From the NCBI GenBank assembly GCA_029821455.1, contig JALGTI010000021.1:1-17614 (forward strand): a stretch of DNA of 17,614 nt, given 5' to 3'. The notes under the pieces were generated by a model, which saw nothing but the letters and a program-made list of their open reading frames with translations, was not told the origin of the DNA and did not search any database. Shown here piece by piece: positions 1-6,857 of this stretch (positions are counted from its first letter, which is position 1; each line of letters starts with the position of its first letter). The stretch comes from Candidatus Zipacnadia bacterium (GTDB lineage: Bacteria > Armatimonadota > Zipacnadia > Zipacnadales > Zipacnadaceae). Both the position numbers and the translations under genes were made by a program.

Positions 1-484
1 TCACGGCTGCCGCGACTTCATCCAGGTCCGGCTGGAAGTCATTAGCCCCTGTGGTCATGATGATCTTCGCAGTGCCGCCACACAGTTCGATTTGGGAGGG
101 ATAGCTGACCCAGTACGGCGCGAACACTAGCACTTCGTCACCCGGATTAACCAGGGCCTCCCAGATGTTCATCAGCGCGTGCTTGCCGCCATTGCTCACA
201 CAGACCTGTGTCGGCTGATATTCGACCCCGAGGTCGGCGAGGGTCTTCTGGCAGATGGCGGCCTTTAGTTCCGGTATGCCGGAAGCGGGGGTGTACTTGG
301 TCTTCCCGTCGGCAATTGCTTTGCAAGCCGCCTCGCAGATGTTCTCAGGAGTGGGGAAGTCCGGCTCCCCGACCGCAAACGACAGAACATCCTTCCCCGC
401 AGCCTTCAGTTCCTTGGCCTTGGTGGCCATTGCGATGGTGGCTGAGGGCTTGATGTTGTGGGCGCGCTGTGACAGCTCGATCAT
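1..484 (-). CDS. Aspartate/aromatic aminotransferase (class I PLP), N-terminal part, cut by window edge
   Basis: The first 161 residues of a PLP-dependent class I aminotransferase of the aspartate aminotransferase Ib type, which converts L-aspartate and 2-oxoglutarate to oxaloacetate and L-glutamate in the cytoplasm. Visible family motifs are SQRAHNIKPSATIAM at the N-terminus, FAVGEPDFPTPE (36-47), GKTKYTPASGIPEL (60-73), the cofactor-phosphate region VSNGGKHALMN (97-106; the family more often has GAKHAL) and PYWVSYP (123-129). The start ATG at 484 is preceded by GGGAGGT at a good distance. The PLP lysine and C-terminal domain lie beyond base 1, so completeness cannot be judged. It lies 72 bp downstream of the TPR gene on the same strand, and a repeat element fills most of that gap. 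Exact substrate (aspartate versus prephenate or others) is not decided. Confidence 0.93.
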   Translation of the reverse strand, partial: MIELSQRAHNIKPSATIAMATKAKELKAAGKDVLSFAVGEPDFPTPENICEAACKAIADGKTKYTPASGIPELKAAICQKTLADLGVEYQPTQVCVSNGGKHALMNIWEALVNPGDEVLVFAPYWVSYPSQIELCGGTAKIIMTTGANDFQPDLDEVAAAV

Positions 485-502
485 AGTATGACCTCCCAAT
501 AC

Positions 503-560
503 GTAGCACGAGCGTCCCGCTCGTCGAAAATGCTATTCATCGGCGAGACGCCGATGCTAC
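503..560. repeat. REP/BIME-like double-hairpin repeat element
   Basis: A 58-bp element bounded by perfect terminal inverted repeats GTAGCA (503-508) and TGCTAC (555-560). It contains two perfect hairpins: ACGAGCG-tcc-CGCTCGT (508-524) and CATCGGCG-aga-CGCCGATG (538-556), joined by a short A/T-richer linker. This is the layout of bacterial interspersed palindromic elements. It occupies almost the whole gap between the TPR gene and the aminotransferase ribosome binding site. Its terminal GTAG provides the TAG stop (557-559) of the TPR gene. That it is multicopy is inferred from its form; only one copy of this family is in the window. Confidence 0.7.
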
Positions 561-1381
561 AAGTCCACCAGAACCGGCTGGGGTAACTCCCAGCGCAGTC
601 GCCGCAACTCGTCGTGGGCGTGTTCGTTCCCCGGATCCAGCGCCAGGGCCTTCTCCAACTCCCGCCGCGCTTCGGCAATTCGCCCCTGTCTGGCGTATGC
701 GGTCCCCAGATGGTAGTGTAACTCAGGGTCTTCCCGAGGGTGCATCAGCCTCACGGCCCGCTCGAGATAGAAGGAGGCTTGCTGATAGTCGCCGAGCCGA
801 TAATAGACCCAACCGAGGCTGTCAATGAAGGCTGGCTCCAACGGCTGGATTCCCACGGCCTGTTCGGTGTAGTGCTTGGCCCGCTCCAGCCGCAGGTCGG
901 CTAGCGCGTAGAAATAGCCAACGTCGTTGAGGGCAGTTGCGTACAACTGCAGCCCGGCCACCCCAGCGTGGCGCTGCTCGTAGGCGGCTCTAACCACCTG
1001 CTCGAGAAGCCACTCCCCCTGCTCCACCTGCCCTGTCATCAAGTAGCACATCCCCAATTGCTTGGTTCGTCGAATGCCCGTCAATTGTTGCAAACGAAGC
1101 AGCACCGGCACTGCCTCAGCATAGGCCTCTGCCCTTACGAAGACCTCCGCTGCCGTTTCCAACACATAGCTATGGGCCGGGGCGAGAGTCACGGCTCTTC
1201 TTGCGCTGGTGATCGCGCCCTGGCGGTCCAATGGGGGAGAGGTGCTGGCCCGTCGCGCTTGCTTGACATAGCGAATGGCGACGAAGTCAGTACGCATCCG
1301 GTTCAGCGGTTCAATGTTGAGCGCCGCTGCTACCATCACACCGGCCACCGCTGCAAACCAGCCCACGACTATGACCCTCAT
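557..1381 (-). CDS. Membrane-anchored tetratricopeptide repeat protein
   Basis: A 274-residue protein with one N-terminal hydrophobic segment (about 2-22, VIVVGWFAAVAGVMVAAAL) lacking a clear cleavage site, so probably an anchor, followed by an all-helical TPR region. Repeats are clearest at about 105-135 (GMCYLMTGQVEQGEWLLEQ), 150-180 (NDVGYFYALADLRLERAKHY), 185-215 (DSLGWVYYRLGDYQQASFYL) and 220-252 (LHYHLGTAYARQGRIAEARR). TPRs mediate protein-protein contacts; no enzyme domain is present. The frame stays open upstream into the STAND gene, but ATG 1381 is the start next to the hydrophobic segment. No good ribosome binding site precedes it, so coupling to the STAND gene 43 bp upstream is plausible. 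Its stop codon lies inside a repeat element, so the original C-terminus may have been altered. Specific role unknown. Confidence 0.85.
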   Translation of the reverse strand: MRVIVVGWFAAVAGVMVAAALNIEPLNRMRTDFVAIRYVKQARRASTSPPLDRQGAITSARRAVTLAPAHSYVLETAAEVFVRAEAYAEAVPVLLRLQQLTGIRRTKQLGMCYLMTGQVEQGEWLLEQVVRAAYEQRHAGVAGLQLYATALNDVGYFYALADLRLERAKHYTEQAVGIQPLEPAFIDSLGWVYYRLGDYQQASFYLERAVRLMHPREDPELHYHLGTAYARQGRIAEARRELEKALALDPGNEHAHDELRRLRWELPQPVLVDL

Positions 1382-1424
1382 AACTATTGAGGGCTTACGG
1401 GCTGAGGGCCGCTGCGCGGGCGCG

Positions 1425-4400
1425 CTATTCGTCTGTGGGTCTGAATGCCACCAGTTCATTGTGTTCCAGGCCGATATACAGGGTCTCCTCGGCAATGGTT
1501 GGCGAGGAGTAGATGCCGTAAGCAGTTGGATAGGACCACAGGATTTCGCCATCTTCGAGAGCCAAGGCGTAGAGGCTGCCATCCTTGGACCCGACATATA
1601 CCACGTCGGCAGCAATGGCCGGCGACGAGAGCACCTCCTCCTCGGCATCGGCGCGCCAGATCACCTGGCCGTTCTCGCGGGAGACGCAGAAAATCCCGCC
1701 GTTGATTCCCCCTACCACCAGGCGGTCGCCGGCGATGGCCGGCGAGGAGCGAACCTGGGTGCCCAACTCCGCGCACCAATTCACCGAACCGGCATTGAGG
1801 TCTATGGCATACAGGCAGTAGTCATCCGATCCACAGTAGACTACCTCGTCAGCAACAGCCGCTGAGCAGGACACAGGGCCATCAGTGGCCACCTGCCAGA
1901 TGAGGCTGCCGGTGGTGGCGTGCACGGCGCAGATATTGCTGTCCCACGAGCCGACAATCACGCTCCCGTCCGCCACCACCGGAGCGCCGGAGACCTCCTC
2001 GGCCATCTGGTGCTCCCACTGCTTCTCCCCGCTTTGGGCATCAAAGCAATATACGGTGCCGCTGCGGCACCCAATCCAGACGCGTCCATCTGCAACTGTG
2101 CACGATGACCGCGTCTCGCTTTTCAGGGTTTGCGTCCATCGCCTTGCCCCGCTGTTGGCGTCGACCGCATACAACCGCCGGTCATACGAGCCGACAAACA
2201 CCAGCCCTTCGCCAACAGCCGGCGTCGCCTCGATTCTGTCACCCGTTTTCAGCGTCCACAGGAGGCTGCCACGGGCGCTGGCCAGGGCGTAGAGGGTCCC
2301 GTCACGCGAGCCGAAGTAGACTACGCTATCACTGACTACGGCCGACCCCATCAGCGTGCCGTCAGTCCGATAGCCCCAGGCTTTCTTCAGTGGTGGTGGC
2401 AGAGCCTGCGGTGTAGCCCCCGTATGGGTGGCGGTGCGCCTGAACATCTCCCACCTATCTCCACCACTGGACGCCCGCTTGCGGCGAGTAGCAATCTGTT
2501 CCAGCGCCTGGCCGATCAACTCCGCCCCATATTCATCGGCCCCCTGCAGCGCCCGGTTCAGTGCCTGCTCGGCCCTGTCGAATTGACGCCACTCCGACAG
2601 TGCCAGCCCCAGCGCATACTCCAGGCGAGCTGAGGGCGCGGCAATCGCTAGCCTCTCTAACTGATCTAGCAGCTCGTGGCTGTCTACCAAGTGACCCATC
2701 AGGTATGCCAGCGTCCACGGCGCCCGTTCGCCCTGCCGGATGAGGCGGTCAAGGACCTCTCGCCCTATCTGCTTGTCGGTCACTTCGCTGAGGACCTCTG
2801 TCACCACATCCCGGCATTGCTGCTGGCCATCTTCAAGCGCGTCCAACAGATGTGGAATGTGCCTGCGGGGGGCGATCTTTCCTAGGGCAAATGCAGCATC
2901 GGCCTTCTCCACCGGCCCTGCGCCCTTCAACGCGGCAATCAGCTCCCGCTCCATCCCCCGCAATAGCCGGCGCGCCTTCTGTTGGATCGCGCTGCTGCTA
3001 TCCCGCAGCCCGGCCACCAGTTGCGGCATCAAGACTGGATTGGCGGGCTCGGGCAGGTAGTTATAGGCAGTCTGCCGCACACGGGGATTGCTGTCGGTCA
3101 TCATCTGGCTCAGCAGGCGGCCGCGAGCCCGGCCCAACTCCGGCAGTCTGCTCATCCATTGCCTTACGTCAGTCTGGCTGGCTGCCGCGCTGGGGATGAT
3201 CATCTCCAGCGCGGCCGGGGAGATACTCAGGTGCTGACGCTGCTCACCCACGATCCGAAGGGTCTCAGCATCCATCAGCAATCCGAACTTCTCGTAGTTG
3301 TTAAGCTCCCGCGTCAGTAGGTCCTGGACGTCCTTGAGCTTGAGTTCATCATCCGACAGCCACCCCCCAATATCCTCGGCCAGGTATTCATGCACCAACT
3401 CATAGTTGCGCTTGCGGTCCTTGTCTACACCTCGCAGGAGCCTGAAATCAACCATACGTGCCAGCACCCGCTCAACTGACTCCTCGTCCATCGCCAGCTC
3501 CGCGGCTATCCGCTCCAGAGGGCGGGCGGCCTTCAATTCCGATGAGGTGGCCATATGCTTCAGAATCGTCCGCGCCACTCGGCGCTCCGGTAGGGGAAAT
3601 TGCCCCAGAGCGTAGTTGAGGTATTGTGACAGAATCCTCTGGGTACCTCCCAGCCGGTCATAGTGCCGCTCGGTGATGACATGGCTGCCTGGAGTCAGCG
3701 ACTCGTAGAGCCGGTCGCAGACTATCTGCAACTGGGTCGGCTCGACACCCTCGCGCGAGAGGTCCTCGACCATGCGCTCCACCAGGTCAGGCTCAACGCG
3801 AATGCCGAAGTTCATTGCGGGCTTGACGATGGCGCTCTCGGCCTGTTCGCGGGTCAGCTTCCTCAGCCTGTACATCTGCTGCATAATAGTGGGGAGATGG
3901 TCCTGCAGCTCGTACAGTTCGCCGACGAAGTCCTCGCGGATGCTTAGTAGGATGCTCATCTGGCCATCGCTCGTGTCGAGACATCCGGTAATCTCGTCGA
4001 CGAAACGCTCCTTGACCAGCGTGCCGAGCTTGACGAAGAATTCCTCGAACTGATCCAGAATCACCAGAACTCGATGGCCGGTCGTCTCGGCTATTGACTG
4101 AAGAAGCTCACTCAGGGCTACTTGTCCTCGGGCGCTTTCTGCATTGAAGCCGGCCTCCTCGGCCGCCTCCACGGCCGCCTCGCGGATGCTGTCGAGTGGG
4201 TCATCCTCACACAATGCATACACAGGCAGCCAGGGGCGCTGATCTTGTTCCACCTCCTTGGCTTTCCTGCCTAGCTCCACCATCACCCCGGCTCGCAGTA
4301 GCGACGTCTTGCCAATCCCTGAGCGGCCAAAGAGCACCACCAGAGGATGGTCTTCGATCATCGTCAGCAGGGCCTCGACATCATCCTCACGGCCGAAGAA

Positions 4401-5366
4401 GAACTGGGCGTCAGTGACGTCGAAGTAGTCCAGAAACCTGTATGGCCCGCCGCGCAGGACCGTCAGGTCGCGCCTGCGCCGCCGGTGGTCACGGTCGCGC
4501 TGGCGGTAGAGCCGGTTGTGCAGGTTGGCCATAAACTCGTTGAAGGTGCCTGGCTCGCGCGCCAGGAGGTGCCGCGCTGAGTGCCGCGCCTCCAGCAGGT
4601 CGGTGACCTCCGGCTGCAACTGATGGTACTGGATGCTGGCTGGGCTCTCGAGCTTGAGTTCCTCGTAAAGCTCCCGATCCTTCATCGGGACTATCGAGTT
4701 GACCCAGAACGCCTTCGCACCGTCGCGGGGGACACACTCGATGAAGGGTTTGTCGCGGTTGACATAGGCGGCGAAGATAGATAGCACCTTGAAGCTATCC
4801 GCGATAACGTCGCGGATACTGCGGACAGTCGCGGCAATCTCGTCCTCAGTCAGCGGTAAGAACTTGCTGTTCAGGTCGCCCCCGCACTTGATGATGGCCA
4901 CCCGTGTGGACTCCCGCAGATCCATCGTGAACGAGCTTGGCGGATCAACCCCGGCTACCAGGAGGTGGTAGTCCTTATCGCGTTCCAGATGCTGGGTACT
5001 GAGGGCGGTCTCCAGCATGTCATCCGGCCCCATCGTGTAGATGGCTGGGAAGTAGCCGTCCTTGATCAGACTGGCCAGCCGCATATAGCCCTCAGCGGGC
5101 CGAACGCTTTCCAGGCGCTCCCTGAGCAGCCGGCAGCGCTCGGTGTGGTCAGGCACCTCACCGGCAAAGTGCCGCAGCGCCTCGCGTCCGCGGCGCTCTA
5201 TTGGCAGACCCTCGAACCGGCCCACGTTGTGGTCCAGGGCGATCTGCTCCAGCAGCCCGGCCACGGTTGTGTCTGCGACCAGGCGCACGCCGCTGCCTAT
5301 AAACAGCACGTGCTGGCCCCGCCGGTGACGCCTACTTTTCACATAATCAGCGATCGCGCTTAACAT
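1425..5366 (-). CDS. SIR2-like / nSTAND1 NTPase / HEAT / eight-bladed PQQ-type propeller protein (NLR-like)
   Basis: 1313 residues. Domains: (1) about 1-200, SIR2-like Rossmann fold with nucleotide motif LFIGSG (21-26), LASLIKDGYFPAIYTMGPDDMLE (97-119, aligning with the SIR2 TTN-D-LLE strand) and IIKCGGDL (158-165, aligning with KLHGDL). The Asn and His of active SIR2 proteins are both Gly here (113, 162). (2) About 308-590, nSTAND1 NTPase: FFFGRE (322-327), Walker A GRSGIGKTS (347-355), Walker B VLVILDQFEEFF (433-444), SIREDF (475-480). (3) About 594-670, winged helix ending in LVHEYLAEDI. (4) About 740-960, HEAT/TPR-like helices. (5) 990-1313, eight propeller blades with Trp every 40 residues. 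STAND proteins are ATP-driven switches; with SIR2-type effectors they act in antiphage defence (Avs-like). Defence is inference here. The start is fixed by an in-frame stop (TAA) two codons upstream. Confidence 0.9.
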   Translation of the reverse strand: MLSAIADYVKSRRHRRGQHVLFIGSGVRLVADTTVAGLLEQIALDHNVGRFEGLPIERRGREALRHFAGEVPDHTERCRLLRERLESVRPAEGYMRLASLIKDGYFPAIYTMGPDDMLETALSTQHLERDKDYHLLVAGVDPPSSFTMDLRESTRVAIIKCGGDLNSKFLPLTEDEIAATVRSIRDVIADSFKVLSIFAAYVNRDKPFIECVPRDGAKAFWVNSIVPMKDRELYEELKLESPASIQYHQLQPEVTDLLEARHSARHLLAREPGTFNEFMANLHNRLYRQRDRDHRRRRRDLTVLRGGPYRFLDYFDVTDAQFFFGREDDVEALLTMIEDHPLVVLFGRSGIGKTSLLRAGVMVELGRKAKEVEQDQRPWLPVYALCEDDPLDSIREAAVEAAEEAGFNAESARGQVALSELLQSIAETTGHRVLVILDQFEEFFVKLGTLVKERFVDEITGCLDTSDGQMSILLSIREDFVGELYELQDHLPTIMQQMYRLRKLTREQAESAIVKPAMNFGIRVEPDLVERMVEDLSREGVEPTQLQIVCDRLYESLTPGSHVITERHYDRLGGTQRILSQYLNYALGQFPLPERRVARTILKHMATSSELKAARPLERIAAELAMDEESVERVLARMVDFRLLRGVDKDRKRNYELVHEYLAEDIGGWLSDDELKLKDVQDLLTRELNNYEKFGLLMDAETLRIVGEQRQHLSISPAALEMIIPSAAASQTDVRQWMSRLPELGRARGRLLSQMMTDSNPRVRQTAYNYLPEPANPVLMPQLVAGLRDSSSAIQQKARRLLRGMERELIAALKGAGPVEKADAAFALGKIAPRRHIPHLLDALEDGQQQCRDVVTEVLSEVTDKQIGREVLDRLIRQGERAPWTLAYLMGHLVDSHELLDQLERLAIAAPSARLEYALGLALSEWRQFDRAEQALNRALQGADEYGAELIGQALEQIATRRKRASSGGDRWEMFRRTATHTGATPQALPPPLKKAWGYRTDGTLMGSAVVSDSVVYFGSRDGTLYALASARGSLLWTLKTGDRIEATPAVGEGLVFVGSYDRRLYAVDANSGARRWTQTLKSETRSSCTVADGRVWIGCRSGTVYCFDAQSGEKQWEHQMAEEVSGAPVVADGSVIVGSWDSNICAVHATTGSLIWQVATDGPVSCSAAVADEVVYCGSDDYCLYAIDLNAGSVNWCAELGTQVRSSPAIAGDRLVVGGINGGIFCVSRENGQVIWRADAEEEVLSSPAIAADVVYVGSKDGSLYALALEDGEILWSYPTAYGIYSSPTIAEETLYIGLEHNELVAFRPTDE

Positions 5367-5409
5367 TGCTTATGTCTCACCCGGGCCGCTAGGCAGCCCT
5401 TACAGATGG

Positions 5410-5457
5410 TGCCACTCTCACACCCGCCTGTCCGGGCTTGCAGAGTGGCACATAATA
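5410..5457 (-). promoter_or_regulatory. Candidate promoter -10 and leader hairpin of the STAND gene
   Basis: Between the tRNA and the STAND gene lies a 9-bp perfect inverted repeat, TGCCACTCT (5410-5418) and AGAGTGGCA (5442-5450), with a nested CCCG/CGGG stem (5423-5436). Just upstream on the minus strand is TATTAT (5457-5452), a fair -10 hexamer, but the -35 region is poor. If used, transcription would start in the first arm of the hairpin, which could act as an operator or a 5' leader structure. There is no T-tract, so it is not a standard terminator. The gene could instead be read through from the tRNA promoter. Confidence 0.35.
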
Positions 5458-5493
5458 TCAATGGTATCTGACGCTGAAGGCTCAGGGATTGTT

Positions 5494-5568
5494 TGGTGGG
5501 CCCGGCTGGATTCGAACCAGCGACCCATCGGTTATGAGCCGACTGCTCTGCCACTGAGCTACGGGCCC
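5494..5568 (-). tRNA. tRNA with anticodon CAT (elongator Met, or Ile2 with modified C34)
   Basis: A complete 75-nt cloverleaf with encoded CCA: acceptor stem GGGCCCG/CGGGCCC, D arm GCTC-AGTGGCA-GAGC, anticodon arm GTCGG-CTCATAA-CCGAT (CAT at the centre), variable loop GGGTC, T arm GCTGG-TTCGAAT-CCAGC, discriminator A and CCA. It is not the initiator: the acceptor begins with a paired G1:C72 and the anticodon stem lacks the three G:C pairs of initiator tRNA. CAT with a GCTCATAAC loop context occurs both in elongator Met and in the Ile2 tRNA whose C34 becomes lysidine, so the identity is left open. Its 3' end points at the STAND gene. Confidence 0.95.
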
Positions 5569-5592
5569 CTGATCCTCTGCCATCTGCGGCAT

Positions 5593-5621
5593 ATTATATC
5601 GCAGAGGGACGCAGGTTGCAA
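5593..5621 (-). promoter_or_regulatory. Sigma70-type promoter of the CAT tRNA
   Basis: On the minus strand TTGCAA (5621-5616) and a consensus TATAAT (5598-5593) are separated by exactly 17 bp, with 24 bp from the -10 box to the 5' end of the tRNA. A 7-bp inverted repeat CCTCTGC (5574-5580) / GCAGAGG (5601-5607) flanks the -10 region; its meaning is unknown. Confidence 0.8.
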
Positions 5622-5678
5622 GACGGCAGACACAAGGCAGGGCACATCGAGTTGAGATGCGAAATGCCTACAGAGATC

Positions 5679-5775
5679 ACCTAACCCCCCAGCCCCCTTC
5701 CGTGGAGGGAAGGGGAGCAACGGGCAAATAACGGGGATTTCCCCTTCCTTTAGGAAGGGGGTCAGGGGGTAGGTT
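5679..5775. repeat. MITE-like GC-rich double-hairpin repeat
   Basis: A 97-bp imperfect palindrome. The left arm begins ACCTAACCCCCC and the right arm ends GGGGGTAGGT, matching over about 22 bp with one indel and two mismatches. Inside are two tandem hairpins with the same stem, CCCCTTCC/GGAAGGGG, at 5694-5715 (6-nt loop) and 5741-5760 (TTTA loop), with a 25-nt unpaired spacer. It ends three bases short of the oxidoreductase stop codon on the minus strand. No coding capacity. Likely a dispersed non-autonomous repeat; it could also block or end transcription. Confidence 0.65.
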
Positions 5776-5778
5776 CCA

Positions 5779-6819
5779 TTAATCCTTCAGCAACGGCAGT
5801 TGCACCGGCTCGCCGTTGTTCTCCGCTGACATGTCTATGGCGAGGCAGACCTCGTGGGTCTTGACCGCATCCTCCACGTTCACATCGGACTCTTCATCAT
5901 TCAGCACGCAGTCAATGAAGTGATTGACCTCGCCCTCGAATGGATGGTGCTCCACAGCGCCGCTGTCAGGCAGGATGCAGGGGACCTCCGCCCACGAGCT
6001 CTGCTCCGGCAACAGCTTCGTTGACCACAGCAAATTGTCGCGGATGGCGCCCTCGGTGCCCATTATGTCAATGTTGAACTGATATGGCATCACGCAGTCG
6101 TAGCTGGCCGACAGCTTGCCGATGGCTCCGCTCTCGTACAGCACCGAGGCCACGGCGGTGGCCGGCCATTCGTAGCGTTCATCCCAGCCGCCGGCGTATC
6201 CCGACACCCGCTTGACCTCCTCACCGGTGAGCCAGCGCGCACCGTCAATAGCGTGGCAGCCGGCGGCCAGGAATACTGAGGCCCCGCTGTCCTTGCGTGT
6301 GGCCCACTCAAAGCCGCTGTACCAGTCGCTGACCCCATGCCAGTAGTCAACCTCAACATAGAACAGCCTGCCGATGGCATTTGCCTGGAGCAACGCGCGG
6401 GTGTTGATGAATGAGGGGTTCCAGTGCAGCACAAAGCTGACGACGGTCTTGACGCCAGATTCACGCACCGCGTCGCGCAGCTCCTTGACCCCGTCCAGCG
6501 TGATGGCCATTGGCTTCTCCATAATGAAGTGCTTGCCCGCCTCGCAGGCCTTGACGCCCTCCTCAACGTGGAGATGGTTGGGTGTGCAGATGGAGAGGCA
6601 CTGCACCCGGTCATCGGCCATCAGGTCATCGTAGTTGGTGTAGATTGCCAGCTTATCGGGGTCGAGGCCGGCCAGTCCTGCCTTCTCGCGGGCGCTGGAC
6701 TCCTTGCGGCTGGACACGGCTACAACTTCACAATGCGGATTCTGGTTGTAGGCCCGGAGGTGTTCAGTTGACACCCACCCGGCCCCGTGAATCGCACAAC
6801 CCAGCTTCTCTTCGCTCAT
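5779..6819 (-). CDS. Gfo/Idh/MocA family NAD(P)-dependent oxidoreductase
   Basis: 346 residues, a normal size for this family. The N-terminal Rossmann domain carries IHGAGWVSTEH (10-20), the first nucleotide-binding loop, then SICTPNHLH (77-84) and the hallmark EKP (101-103, MEKPMA). The C-terminal domain has the catalytic-type GCHAIDGARW (187-196; His189 and Asp192). These enzymes oxidise or reduce sugars, inositols or related polyols with NAD(P) in the cytoplasm; the substrate cannot be read from sequence. ATG 6819 is chosen over the GTG at 6828 because AGGTGA overlaps that GTG and sits 5 bp before the ATG. It follows the FAD dehydrogenase gene by 38 bp on the same strand, so the two are probably co-transcribed, though no shared pathway is evident. 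Confidence 0.9.
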   Translation of the reverse strand: MSEEKLGCAIHGAGWVSTEHLRAYNQNPHCEVVAVSSRKESSAREKAGLAGLDPDKLAIYTNYDDLMADDRVQCLSICTPNHLHVEEGVKACEAGKHFIMEKPMAITLDGVKELRDAVRESGVKTVVSFVLHWNPSFINTRALLQANAIGRLFYVEVDYWHGVSDWYSGFEWATRKDSGASVFLAAGCHAIDGARWLTGEEVKRVSGYAGGWDERYEWPATAVASVLYESGAIGKLSASYDCVMPYQFNIDIMGTEGAIRDNLLWSTKLLPEQSSWAEVPCILPDSGAVEHHPFEGEVNHFIDCVLNDEESDVNVEDAVKTHEVCLAIDMSAENNGEPVQLPLLKD

Positions 6820-6857
6820 CAGTATCACCTCTTGAGTGGTATCGTTGTCGGTCTTTC

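Noticed and set aside
1275..1865. Plus-strand frame of 196 codons over the TPR and STAND genes
   Set aside because: Low-complexity antisense shadow of strongly supported minus-strand domains.
1425..2397. Approximately 120-bp tandem periodicity that might suggest a repeat array
   Set aside because: It reflects diverged propeller blades in a coding sequence; units are not near-identical and have no spacers, so it is not CRISPR or satellite DNA.
5461..5655. Plus-strand reading frame with LDSNQRP-like sequence over the tRNA
   Set aside because: It is the antisense translation of the tRNA, a common spurious protein.
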